DNA of 64,000 bases. Origin: Proteus cibi (GTDB taxonomy: Bacteria; Pseudomonadota; Gammaproteobacteria; Enterobacterales; Enterobacteriaceae). This document shows positions 1 through 8,876 of this stretch, one piece after another (the stretch's first letter is position 1; every line of letters begins with the position of its first letter). Where the stretch lies: the NCBI RefSeq assembly GCF_003144405.1, contig NZ_PENW01000018.1, positions 124,001 to 188,000 on the forward strand, in the 5' to 3' direction. The notes under the pieces were generated by a model. It had not been told where the DNA came from. It saw nothing but the letters and a program-made list of their open reading frames with translations, and made no database searches. A program made the translations under genes and the position numbers.

Positions 1-348
1 AACTAATGTCACAATCACACGCCAACGACTTTTTACCTGATTTTCACTCTGTGATAATTCAATATCTTTTGAAAAAGCCGTTTTAAATGCATTCCAGCCA
101 TACCATAATAAGAATGCTACGCCTCCCCAAGTGATCAATAACAAAAGTATTTCTGATTGACTAAGCAATGCGCTTCCACCAAAGACACCTGCCGTGATCA
201 AAATAACGTCACTTAAAGCGCATAATAATGCACTCATTAAATGAAACTGCTTTTTACTTCCTTGTTGTAAAACAAAGGCATTCTGAGCACCTATAGGCAA
301 AATCATTGCAGCACTTAATAAGAACCCCTGAAAAAAAGTTGAGAACAT
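1..348 (-). CDS. argO: Arginine exporter ArgO (LysE family), 3' part cut by window edge
   Basis: The reading frame starts at 348 on the minus strand with [20 protein letters not shown] and runs off the window. It covers about 116 codons of a protein that is about 205 residues in E. coli. The [13 protein letters not shown] segment, the following CALSDVILI stretch and the [12 protein letters not shown] membrane segment are characteristic of ArgO, the LysE-type inner-membrane exporter of arginine and its toxic analogue canavanine. Neighbouring mscS on the same strand matches the E. coli order mscS-argO. In E. coli ArgP controls the gene; no ArgP site was identified here. Confidence 0.9.
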   Translation of the reverse strand, partial: MFSTFFQGFLLSAAMILPIGAQNAFVLQQGSKKQFHLMSALLCALSDVILITAGVFGGSALLSQSEILLLLITWGGVAFLLWYGWNAFKTAFSKDIELSQSENQVKSRWRVIVTLV

Positions 349-486
349 GCAAAATACCCTAATAATTATTCGTTTAATGTTGAATGAATAATAGAGAGAT
401 TTTGGTATTAGAGGAAATGAATCATTCTTATTGATAATAAGAAAAATTAATGACGATAAAATAGGAAAAATGAATTCTTAATAGGA

Positions 487-711
487 TTAGTAATATGAAA
501 TAACCATATTCATTAATAACATAAAAATAAAATTAGACCAGATTATGACATGAGGTGTAACAACAATTAATGCGGTAATAAATAAAATAATACGTGTTCG
601 TTTTTTCTCTGCTTTATGGGAATACCACAATAATAAGAGTGCTAAAATCAACACAATATAACCATCAAGATAATGAAAAACAAAAAAGAAACTCCTTACG
701 ATTATCTCCAT
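487..711 (-). CDS. Small hypothetical membrane protein, 74 aa
   Basis: I do not recognise this product. The frame is open for 74 codons between mscS and argO on the same strand. It encodes two hydrophobic stretches (about residues 16-30 and 40-70) separated by a basic segment HKAEKKRTR, so a two-helix inner-membrane protein is plausible. The Shine-Dalgarno match ahead of the ATG is weak. Direct adjacency of mscS and argO is usual in relatives, so this could be a lineage-specific small gene or chance coding in AT-rich DNA. Confidence 0.4.
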   Translation of the reverse strand: MEIIVRSFFFVFHYLDGYIVLILALLLLWYSHKAEKKRTRIILFITALIVVTPHVIIWSNFIFMLLMNMVISYY

Positions 712-772
712 CTTTAGTCTCTAATCCCTTTCGTTATCAGTGTTATTTTATTATTTCTATTTTCTCATCATA

Positions 773-799
773 CAAAAAAGCCACGTGATTAACGTGGCT
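773..799 (-). terminator. Rho-independent terminator of mscS
   Basis: Perfect 8-bp stem (779-786 with 792-799) with a 5-nt loop, followed on the minus strand by a run of six T (774-779). It lies 24 bases past the mscS stop codon. Confidence 0.8.
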
Positions 800-822
800 C
801 TATGTCATTTATTCTTGTGAGA

Positions 823-1683
823 CTATTCTGCTTTCGCTACTGTATTTTGTGTTTGATGCATATAAACATCCATTTGTGGGAATGGAATACCAATATTATT
901 GGCATCTAATGCGCGTTTAAAATCTTCCATTAGATCCCAATAAACCGGCCATGCATCACCATTGGTTGTCCAAACTCGTACCACAAAGTTTAATGAGGAC
1001 GGTGCCATTTCATGTAAACGGATAGTGACACCTTTATCATGTTGAATACGTTTATCTTTCGCAACAACATCACCAAGCACTTGTTTCACTTTATCAATAT
1101 CAGCATCGTAAGCCACACCAACAATAATTTGTGTACGGCGATTAGGCTCGCGACTTAAGTTGATTACATCACTACTGATAATTTTACTATTAGGGATAAC
1201 GATTATTCTGTCATCTGCTGAACGTAATGTTGTAGAAAAAATCTGCACATCTTTCACGGTCCCTTCAACAGCACCAATCATCACATATTCATCTGTACGG
1301 ATTGGACGGAAAATAACAATCAATACACCAGCAGCAAAGTTAGACAGTGAACCTTGTAATGCTAAACCGACGGCTAAACCGGCAGCACCGAGCACAGCGA
1401 TAACAGACGCTGTTTGAACCCCTAATCGTCCTAATACTGCAATTAAGGTAAAAGCAACAACGGTATAACGAACTAGGACAGACAGAAATGTCACAACAGT
1501 AGCATCAATATGGCGCAACGTTAAAACTCTTGCGACACCTTTACCAATCATTTTTGCCACAAAAAGACCAATAAATAGTATCAAAAATGCAGCAATAATA
1601 TTTACCGCATACTGAATAAAGAGATCCTGATTTGCGACAAACCAACCTGTTGCTTCATCTAAACTAGCGGGTAATTCATTCAT
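823..1683 (-). CDS. mscS: Small-conductance mechanosensitive channel MscS
   Basis: MscS opens under membrane tension during osmotic downshock and releases solutes, preventing lysis. It is a homoheptamer in the inner membrane. The protein is 286 residues, the same length as E. coli MscS. The pore-lining helix is visible as [20 protein letters not shown] (about residues 92-111), preceded by two other membrane segments. The beta domain follows ([33 protein letters not shown]) and then the cytoplasmic cage. It is followed by its own terminator. In E. coli it lies next to fbaA; here yacL is upstream, so a synteny break falls near 1700. Confidence 0.97.
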   Translation of the reverse strand: MNELPASLDEATGWFVANQDLFIQYAVNIIAAFLILFIGLFVAKMIGKGVARVLTLRHIDATVVTFLSVLVRYTVVAFTLIAVLGRLGVQTASVIAVLGAAGLAVGLALQGSLSNFAAGVLIVIFRPIRTDEYVMIGAVEGTVKDVQIFSTTLRSADDRIIVIPNSKIISSDVINLSREPNRRTQIIVGVAYDADIDKVKQVLGDVVAKDKRIQHDKGVTIRLHEMAPSSLNFVVRVWTTNGDAWPVYWDLMEDFKRALDANNIGIPFPQMDVYMHQTQNTVAKAE

Positions 1684-1775
1684 TAGACCACCTTTTAAAC
1701 TTAAAAACGTAATGAAAAGAATAGTAATTCAATAGTATATTGTGGCAGATTTATTCAAAAAATATATAGGAATTG

Positions 1776-2147
1776 TTAATTTCTTCTATTTTCCAGAATA
1801 AATAACCGATATTTTTGTAACATGGTAGCAAAATCATCTAAACCACAAAAAGAGATGCTTTCATTATCGTAATAGCTCATGCCTTCTTCCATTTCATCGG
1901 TTTCAAAATGCAAGGTATTAGCTCTTACCATCACTTCTTCGTCATCAATAGAAAGACTGTATTCTTTACCGATAAGTTCCCACTGTCTTTCACTGCCTTT
2001 AATACCTTCCATTTCTTCAAGAATTTGATCTATCAGACTGATATCGCCCTGAATTTCATCATTCAACCAATAACCTATTGCTTCATGATCCATCGAAAAA
2101 CGGGCTAATATACCGCCAGTGAGATCTCGCTGAAATTCATAATCCAT
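1776..2147 (-). CDS. yacL: UPF0231 family protein YacL
   Basis: A 123-residue acidic cytoplasmic protein of unknown function. It is recognised by MDYEFQRDLTGG at the N-terminus, KGSERQWELIGKEYSL in the middle, and VMVRANTLHFETDEMEEGMSYYDNESISFCG towards the end, all close to E. coli YacL (120 residues). It follows acnB on the same strand, as in E. coli. No catalytic motif is apparent. Confidence 0.93.
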   Translation of the reverse strand: MDYEFQRDLTGGILARFSMDHEAIGYWLNDEIQGDISLIDQILEEMEGIKGSERQWELIGKEYSLSIDDEEVMVRANTLHFETDEMEEGMSYYDNESISFCGLDDFATMLQKYRLFILENRRN

Positions 2148-2215
2148 GGTGTACGCCCCTTATAAAACTGTCTGCTTTTTTAATAAAAAATATCTTATTC
2201 TTATTATGACAAAAA

Positions 2216-2250
2216 TAACAAAAAACGGGAGGCATTTGCCTCCCGTTTGT
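2216..2250 (-). terminator. Terminator downstream of acnB
   Basis: 12-bp perfect stem (2223-2234 with 2237-2248), effectively with a 2-nt loop before the terminal pairs open, ending in a short T run on the minus strand. It lies 35 bases past the acnB stop. The flanking A and T runs would let it also work on the plus strand. Confidence 0.75.
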
Positions 2251-2284
2251 TCATATAAAATACTTTAAAGCGATATATTAAACA

Positions 2285-4882
2285 TTATACCGTTGTTTGG
2301 AAAATAACTTGGTCCGCTTTATCTGTATATTGCGCTAGTTGGTCAAAGTTGAGATAACGATACGTATCTTCTGCTGTTTCATCCACTTTATTCATGAAAT
2401 CCAGATACTCTTGTGGCTCTGGTAAACGACCGAGTAATGAAGCCACTGCTGCCAGCTCCGCAGACGCAAGATACACATTTGCACCTGTACCTAAGCGGTT
2501 AGGGAAATTACGTGTCGAAGTTGAAACAACCGTTGCACCATCAGCAACACGCGCTTGGTTACCCATACATAGTGAACAACCCGGTACTTCGATACGCGCT
2601 CCACTCTTACCAAAAACGCTATAATACCCTTCTTCCGTTAATTGTGCCGCATCCATTTTTGTTGGAGGAGCAACCCATAAACGTGTAGGTAATTGACCTT
2701 TATGTTGATCAAGCAGTTTACCTGCAGCACGGAAGTGTCCAATGTTGGTCATACAAGAACCAATAAATACTTCATCAATTTTGCTGTTTGCCACTTCAGA
2801 TAACAGGCGAGCATCATCTGGATCGTTAGGCGCACATAAAATGGGCTCTTTGATCTCATTTAAATCAATTTCGATCACTGCTGCATATTCTGCATCGGCA
2901 TCGGCTTCAAGTAATTGTGGATCTTTCAACCAGTTTTCCATTGAAGTGATACGACGTTCAATCGTACGACGGTCGCCATAACCTTCAGCAATCATCCATT
3001 TCAGTAAGATGATGTTAGATTGCAGATACTCAATAATAGGCGCTTTATCCAGTTTAATGGTACAACCCGCAGCTGAACGTTCTGCTGATGCATCAGCAAG
3101 TTCAAATGCTTGTTCTACTTTCAGTTCTGGTAAACCTTCAATCTCAAGGATACGACCAGAGAAAATGTTCTTCTTACCTTTTTTCTCAACGGTCAGTAAA
3201 CCGTCTTGGATCGCGTAATAAGGAATAGCATGAACTAAGTCACGCAGTGTCACACCGGGTTGCATTTCGCCTTTAAAACGTACTAAAACAGATTCAGGCA
3301 TGTCTAATGGCATAACCCCTGTAGCAGCAGCAAACGCCACTAGACCTGAACCTGCAGGGAATGAGATACCAATAGGGAAACGAGTATGCGAGTCACCACC
3401 TGTACCAACAGTATCAGGCAATAACATACGGTTTAACCATGAGTGGATAATACCATCACCTGGACGTAGTGAAACACCACCACGGTTCATAATGAAATCA
3501 GGTAATGTGTGATGTGTTGTAACATCTACCGGTTTTGGATATGCCGCAGTATGACAGAATGATTGCATCACTAAATCAGCAGAGAAACCAAGGCATGCCA
3601 AGTCTTTTAACTCATCACGAGTCATTGGTCCTGTGGTATCTTGTGAACCGACTGAGGTCATTTTTGGCTCACAATATTCGCCAGGGCGAATGCCTGTACG
3701 ACCGCAAGCACGACCTACCATTTTCTGAGCTAGTGAGAAACCACGGTTACTTTCTTCAACAGGTTTAGCATGACGGAACAATGTGCTAACCGGTAAACCT
3801 AATGATTCACGCGCTTTTGACGTTAATCCACGACCAATAATCAATGGAATACGACCACCAGCACGAACTTCATCAATTAATACTTCTGTTTTCAGCTCAA
3901 AGGTTTCCAGTAACTCATTCGTTTCATGGTTACGAATTTCACCTTTGTATGGGTAGATATCAATAACATCACCCATATTTAATTTAGAAACATCAACTTC
4001 GATAGGGAGTGCACCTGCATCTTCCATGGTATTAAAGAAGATAGGCGCAATTTTGCCACCAAGAACAACACCACCACCACGTTTATTAGGGACGAATGGA
4101 ATGTCGTCTCCCATAAACCAAAGCACGGAGTTAGTTGCTGATTTACGTGATGAGCCAGTCCCAACAACATCGCCAACATAAGCCAGTGGGAAACCTTTCT
4201 TATTTAATGCTTCGATTTGTTTAATTGGACCTACGCTACCCGGCTGATCAGGTTCAATGCCTTCGCGCGCATTTTTCAGCATTGCTAAAGCATGTAATGG
4301 AATATCAGGGCGAGACCAAGCATCAGGTGCTGGTGATAAGTCATCGGTATTCGTTTCACCAGTGACTTTAAATACAGTAACAGTAATTTTTTCTGCTAAT
4401 TCAGGGCGCTCAGTAAACCACTGTGCATCAGCCCAAGATTGCATAATTTGCTTAGCATATACATTGCCTGCTTTCGCTTTTTCCTCAACATCATAGAAGT
4501 TATCAAACATCAGTAAAGTGTGAGAAAGCGCTTTAGCTGCAATTGGGGCTAACTTATCATTTTCTAGAGATTCAATTAAAGCATGGATATTATAGCCACC
4601 TTGCATGGTGCCTAATAGTTCAACCGCTTTTTCAGGTGTGATAAGAGGTGATGTGGTTTCGCCTTTCGCGAGGGCAGTTAAAAAACCCGCCTTAACATAG
4701 GCAGCTTCATCAACTCCGGGTGGAACGCGGTTAACAATTAAATCAAGAAGAAATTCTTCTTCACCTGTAGGGGGATTTTTTAATAGCTCAACAAGTGCGG
4801 CTGTTTGTGTGGCATCGAGAGGTTTTGGAACGACACCTTCAGCTGCACGCTCTGCTACGTGCTTACGGTATTCTTCTAGCAC
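2285..4882 (-). CDS. acnB: Bifunctional aconitate hydratase 2 / 2-methylisocitrate dehydratase
   Basis: AcnB isomerises citrate to isocitrate in the TCA cycle and also acts in the 2-methylcitrate cycle. The protein is 865 residues, identical in length to E. coli AcnB and starting with the same [16 protein letters not shown]. The HEAT-like N-terminal domain, swivel domain ([16 protein letters not shown]) and catalytic domains follow in AcnB order. The cysteines that bind the [4Fe-4S] cluster are in IGSCMTN and GCSLCMGN. The family can also bind mRNA as an apoprotein under iron stress. It sits between lpdA and yacL, as in E. coli apart from yacH. Confidence 0.98.
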   Translation of the reverse strand: MLEEYRKHVAERAAEGVVPKPLDATQTAALVELLKNPPTGEEEFLLDLIVNRVPPGVDEAAYVKAGFLTALAKGETTSPLITPEKAVELLGTMQGGYNIHALIESLENDKLAPIAAKALSHTLLMFDNFYDVEEKAKAGNVYAKQIMQSWADAQWFTERPELAEKITVTVFKVTGETNTDDLSPAPDAWSRPDIPLHALAMLKNAREGIEPDQPGSVGPIKQIEALNKKGFPLAYVGDVVGTGSSRKSATNSVLWFMGDDIPFVPNKRGGGVVLGGKIAPIFFNTMEDAGALPIEVDVSKLNMGDVIDIYPYKGEIRNHETNELLETFELKTEVLIDEVRAGGRIPLIIGRGLTSKARESLGLPVSTLFRHAKPVEESNRGFSLAQKMVGRACGRTGIRPGEYCEPKMTSVGSQDTTGPMTRDELKDLACLGFSADLVMQSFCHTAAYPKPVDVTTHHTLPDFIMNRGGVSLRPGDGIIHSWLNRMLLPDTVGTGGDSHTRFPIGISFPAGSGLVAFAAATGVMPLDMPESVLVRFKGEMQPGVTLRDLVHAIPYYAIQDGLLTVEKKGKKNIFSGRILEIEGLPELKVEQAFELADASAERSAAGCTIKLDKAPIIEYLQSNIILLKWMIAEGYGDRRTIERRITSMENWLKDPQLLEADADAEYAAVIEIDLNEIKEPILCAPNDPDDARLLSEVANSKIDEVFIGSCMTNIGHFRAAGKLLDQHKGQLPTRLWVAPPTKMDAAQLTEEGYYSVFGKSGARIEVPGCSLCMGNQARVADGATVVSTSTRNFPNRLGTGANVYLASAELAAVASLLGRLPEPQEYLDFMNKVDETAEDTYRYLNFDQLAQYTDKADQVIFQTTV

Positions 4883-5288
4883 GACTGTCTCCTCGCTTCT
4901 TTGTCATTTTGTATAACCCGGCTGTCTGCACCCTGTCTGTTGAAGGATGCCAGGTCAGAGGATCTTTTGCTCGCATAAAACATAAGAGGTTGTAAAATTA
5001 TGCCCAGCTAAGGGCTATCAGCATAGCAAATCTTCAACACGATGTTAATTCGTTCACATAAAAGTAACATTAATCAGATTCAAATATCCACTTATTCAGA
5101 TTAAAACACTTAAACAAAATATATAACAGGGACTTTTAACCAAGATTTGGGTTAATAACCACACTTTTTATAGTTTTTTTCCTCCCAAAATTAGCACTAA
5201 AGCGAAATTCGCGGTTAAATAAACAACAAAAAAACCTGTTCGCTAATATTACCCGTCACTACGTAACACTCGTCTCAACAAAATGCAT
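4883..5288. other. acnB upstream region
   Basis: About 400 noncoding bases between the acnB start and the lpdA terminator. The acnB promoter must lie here. The part nearest acnB is comparatively GC-rich and the rest is AT-rich. I see no convincing operator, small RNA or ORF. Confidence 0.5.
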
Positions 5289-5323
5289 AAAAAAAGAGCC
5301 AAGTTCTATAAAGAACTTAGCCC
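5289..5323 (-). terminator. Rho-independent terminator of lpdA
   Basis: 12-bp stem with one mismatch (5296-5307 with 5312-5323), 4-nt loop and seven T on the minus strand (5289-5295). It lies about 50 bases past the lpdA stop. Confidence 0.85.
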
Positions 5324-5370
5324 TTATCATTTAAACTACTTTATTAAACTGTTTTCAGTCAACAAGTCGC

Positions 5371-6798
5371 TTATTTTTTCTTTTTCGCTTTTGGATTTGG
5401 CAGGTCAGTGATACTACCTTCAAATACTTCCGCAGCCATACCGATTGATTCGTATAACGTTGGGTGAGCGTGGATAGTTAATGCGATATCTTCAGCATCA
5501 CAACCCATTTCAATTGCCAGACCGATTTCACCTAACAGTTCACCACCGTTAGAACCAACAATTGCACCACCGATAACACGGTTAGTTTCTTTGTCGAAAA
5601 TCAGTTTAGTCATACCATCAGCACAATCTGATGCGATTGCACGACCTGATGCCGCCCAAGGGAAAGAAGCGACTTCATAGCTAACCCCTTTCTCTTTCGC
5701 TTCTTTTTCAGTCATACCAACCCATGCAACTTCTGGCTCAGTATAAGCGATTGATGGGATAACTTTAGGATCAAAGTAATGTTTTTTACCAGAGATAACT
5801 TCTGCTGCAACGTGACCTTCATGGACACCTTTGTGAGCCAGCATTGGTTGACCAACGATGTCGCCGATAGCAAAGATGTGAGGTACGTTAGTACGCATTT
5901 GTTTATCAACATGGATAAAGCCACGATCATCAACTTCGATACCTGCTTTACCCGCGTCTAACAGTTTACCGTTAGGTACACGACCGATAGCCACTAATAC
6001 TGCATCGTAACGTTGTGGTTCTGCTGGGGCTTTTTTGCCTTCCATTGTTACGTAGATGCCATCTTCTTTAGCTTCAACTGCCGTCACTTTAGTTTCTAGC
6101 ATCAGGTTAAATTTCTTACTGATACGTTTGGTAAATACTTTAACCACGTCTTTATCAGCAGCAGGAATAACCTGATCAAACATTTCAACTACGTCAATCT
6201 GAGAACCCAGAGCGTGATAAACCGTTCCCATTTCCAGACCGATGATACCGCCACCCATAACCAGTAAACGTTCTGGTACCGTTTTCAGTTGCAGTGCATC
6301 TGTTGAGTCCCATACGCGTGGGTCTTCATGTGGAATGAATGGTAATTCGATTGGACGTGAGCCAGCAGCAACGATTGCATTGTCAAAAGTGATGGTAGTT
6401 GTACCTTCAGTACCTTCAACAGACAATGTGTGAGAACCAGTGAATCGTGCTTCGCCATTAACGACAGTCACTTTACGGCCTTTAGCCATGCCCGCTAAGC
6501 CACCCGTCAACTGAGAGATAACTTTATCTTTCCAGATGCGAATTTTGTCGATATCTGTTTTTGGCGCGTCAAATACAACACCGTGTTCAGATAATGCTTT
6601 CGCTTCTTCGATAACTTTAGCAACGTGGAGTAACGCTTTAGAAGGGATACAACCCACGTTCAGACAAACACCACCTAAAGTAGAGTGACGTTCAACTAAA
6701 ACTGTTTCTAAACCTAAGTCAGCGCAACGGAACGCCGCGGAATAACCCGCAGGGCCTGCACCGAGAACCACTACCTGTGCTTTAATTTCAGTACTCAT
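5371..6798 (-). CDS. lpdA: Dihydrolipoyl dehydrogenase (E3)
   Basis: LpdA is the FAD-dependent E3 component shared by pyruvate dehydrogenase, 2-oxoglutarate dehydrogenase and the glycine cleavage system. It reoxidises dihydrolipoyl groups with NAD+. The 475-residue protein shows the FAD-binding VVLGAGPAGYSAA (residues 10-22), the redox disulfide in GGVCLNVGCIPSK (C45/C50), the NAD site GGGIIGLEMG, and the catalytic H445/E450 pair in HAHPTLYES. The lysine-rich tail PNPKAKKKK is typical of enteric LpdA. A 200-base gap separates it from aceF, so it may also have its own promoter, as in E. coli. Confidence 0.98.
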   Translation of the reverse strand: MSTEIKAQVVVLGAGPAGYSAAFRCADLGLETVLVERHSTLGGVCLNVGCIPSKALLHVAKVIEEAKALSEHGVVFDAPKTDIDKIRIWKDKVISQLTGGLAGMAKGRKVTVVNGEARFTGSHTLSVEGTEGTTTITFDNAIVAAGSRPIELPFIPHEDPRVWDSTDALQLKTVPERLLVMGGGIIGLEMGTVYHALGSQIDVVEMFDQVIPAADKDVVKVFTKRISKKFNLMLETKVTAVEAKEDGIYVTMEGKKAPAEPQRYDAVLVAIGRVPNGKLLDAGKAGIEVDDRGFIHVDKQMRTNVPHIFAIGDIVGQPMLAHKGVHEGHVAAEVISGKKHYFDPKVIPSIAYTEPEVAWVGMTEKEAKEKGVSYEVASFPWAASGRAIASDCADGMTKLIFDKETNRVIGGAIVGSNGGELLGEIGLAIEMGCDAEDIALTIHAHPTLYESIGMAAEVFEGSITDLPNPKAKKKK

Positions 6799-6968
6799 CG
6801 TGACCTCATTATTTATTTGTCCGGCGAGTCAGACGATAATCCATATTTAACACCGAGACTTACATACCGCATGCAGTTTACAGAAATGTTAATAAACTGA
6901 AAAGCGCTCTAACATGACGGATCTCACAACCTAAGATGTATGACTGTAAAATCCATCACTGTAATCAG

Positions 6969-6994
6969 AGAAACCGGCGCTAAGCACCGGTTTT
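6969..6994 (-). terminator. Hairpin downstream of aceF
   Basis: Stem of about 10 bp with one G-U pair (AAACCGGYGC type) and a short loop, directly after the aceF stop. The T-run on the minus strand is weak (TTTCTCTGATT), so it may be a partial terminator or an RNA-stabilising hairpin between aceF and lpdA. Confidence 0.4.
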
Positions 6995-6998
6995 AAAA

Positions 6999-8864
6999 TT
7001 ACATTACCAAACGACGTAAATCACTCATGTACTGATTAATCAGAGTGATGAATCGAGCACCATCAGCACCATCAATCACACGGTGATCGAAAGAGAGTGA
7101 CATTGGTAAAATCAAGCGTGGTACGAATTCTTTACCATTCCATACTGGTTTCATAGAAGAACGGGAAAGTCCCATAATCGCAACTTCTGGTGCGTTAACG
7201 ATTGGTGCAAAACCGGTAGTACCGATACCACCAAGGCTAGAAATAGTGAAACATCCGCCTTGCATATCTGCTGCGGTCAGTTTACCTGCACGCGCTTTCT
7301 TAGAAACTTCGGCTAACTCATAAGACAGTTCGATAATGCCTTTTTTGTTAACATCTTTGAAAACAGGAACAACAAGACCGTTAGGTGTATCGACTGCAAT
7401 ACCGATATTGATGTATTTTTTCAGGATCAGTTTCTGTCCATCTTCAGAGATAGAGCTGTTAAAGCGTGGCATATCTGCCAGTGCTTTCGCAGCAGCTTTC
7501 ATTACGAAGACTAACGGCGTGATCTTAACATCCAGTTTTTTCTTCTCTGCTTCTTTATTTTGCTGCTTACGGAATTCTTCAACCTCAGTGATATCTGCTT
7601 CATCAAACAGATTTACGTGAGGTATCATCACCCAGTTACGGCTTAAGTTAGCACCAGAGATTTTCTGGATACGGCTTAATTCAACTTCTTCAATTTCACC
7701 AAATTTACTGAAGTCAACTTTCGGCCAAGGTAACATGCCTGGTAATCCGCCGCCTGCATTCGCTGGAGCAGATTCAGCACGTTTAATTAACTCTTTCACG
7801 TAAGACTGAACGTCTTCACGTAAGATACGACCTTTACGACCAGTCCCTTTTACTTTCGCTAAATTCACACCGAATTCGCGTGCTAAACGACGAATAACTG
7901 GCGTTGCATGAACGTAAGCATCATTCTCAACAAATTCTTCTTTTGCTGCTGGCGCGGTTGCTTGTGCTTTAGCGGGTGCTGCTGGCGCAGAACTTGCTGG
8001 TGCAGGAGTAGCTGCCGCTGGTGCTTGAGCAACAGGTGCTGCACCGGCAACTTCAAAAGTCATGATCAGTGAGCCCGTTTTCACTTTGTCGCCCACTGCA
8101 ATTTTGATCTCTTTCACTACACCTGCAAATGGTGCTGGAACTTCCATTGAAGCTTTGTCACCTTCAACGGTGATCAAAGATTGTTCTTCAGAGATGGAAT
8201 CACCTACTTTCACCATCACTTCAGTGACTTCAACTTCATCACCACCGATATCTGGAACATTCACTTCTTTCACAGCAGATGCTGCTGGTGCAGATGCCGC
8301 TGGAGCTGGTGCAGCTTGAGCAACAGGTGCACTACCTGCTACTTCAAATACCATGATAAGAGAGCCTGTGCTCACTTTATCACCGGTTGCAATTTTAATT
8401 TCTTTCACTACGCCAGCAAACGGTGCTGGAACTTCCATTGAAGCTTTATCACCTTCAACAGTAATCAGTGATTGCTCTTCAGCAACGCTATCGCCCACTT
8501 TTACCATGACTTCAGTGACTTCAACTTCGTCACCGCCGATATCTGGAACGTGAACTTCTTTCAGTGCAGCGGTTACAGGCGCAGCTGCTGGTGCAGGTGC
8601 CGCAGCTTGAGCTGGTGCTGCTTGTGCAGCACCCTCTGCTTCAAAAATCATGATAAGAGAACCTGTTTGGACTTTATCGCCCACGGCAATTTTAATCTCT
8701 TTAACCACACCCGCTTGTGGTGATGGAACTTCCATAGACGCTTTGTCGCCTTCTACGGTAATTAAGGATTGTTCTTCCTCAATGCGGTCGCCCACTTTCA
8801 CCATCACTTCGGTGACTTCAACTTCATCAGCACCGATATCTGGGACTTTAATTTCAATAGACAT
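6999..8864 (-). CDS. aceF: Dihydrolipoyllysine acetyltransferase (pyruvate dehydrogenase E2)
   Basis: E2 core of the pyruvate dehydrogenase complex: it transfers acetyl from lipoyl arms to CoA. The 621 residues contain three lipoyl domains, each with GDKASMEVP and the lipoylated lysine (K41, K140, K237). Ala/Pro-rich linkers join them. The peripheral-subunit-binding domain is at about 318-356 ([19 protein letters not shown]) and the catalytic domain ends with [10 protein letters not shown] (H594). The start is 12 bases from the aceE stop, so the two are co-transcribed. The three lipoyl-coding segments are close repeats at DNA level as well. Confidence 0.98.
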   Translation of the reverse strand: MSIEIKVPDIGADEVEVTEVMVKVGDRIEEEQSLITVEGDKASMEVPSPQAGVVKEIKIAVGDKVQTGSLIMIFEAEGAAQAAPAQAAAPAPAAAPVTAALKEVHVPDIGGDEVEVTEVMVKVGDSVAEEQSLITVEGDKASMEVPAPFAGVVKEIKIATGDKVSTGSLIMVFEVAGSAPVAQAAPAPAASAPAASAVKEVNVPDIGGDEVEVTEVMVKVGDSISEEQSLITVEGDKASMEVPAPFAGVVKEIKIAVGDKVKTGSLIMTFEVAGAAPVAQAPAAATPAPASSAPAAPAKAQATAPAAKEEFVENDAYVHATPVIRRLAREFGVNLAKVKGTGRKGRILREDVQSYVKELIKRAESAPANAGGGLPGMLPWPKVDFSKFGEIEEVELSRIQKISGANLSRNWVMIPHVNLFDEADITEVEEFRKQQNKEAEKKKLDVKITPLVFVMKAAAKALADMPRFNSSISEDGQKLILKKYINIGIAVDTPNGLVVPVFKDVNKKGIIELSYELAEVSKKARAGKLTAADMQGGCFTISSLGGIGTTGFAPIVNAPEVAIMGLSRSSMKPVWNGKEFVPRLILPMSLSFDHRVIDGADGARFITLINQYMSDLRRLVM

Positions 8865-8876
8865 TCACTTTACCTC

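Noticed and set aside
8062-8553. Plus-strand open frames across aceF
   Set aside because: They are antisense shadows of the three repeated lipoyl domains. The repetition in them reflects the aceF repeats, not a gene or a CRISPR-like array.
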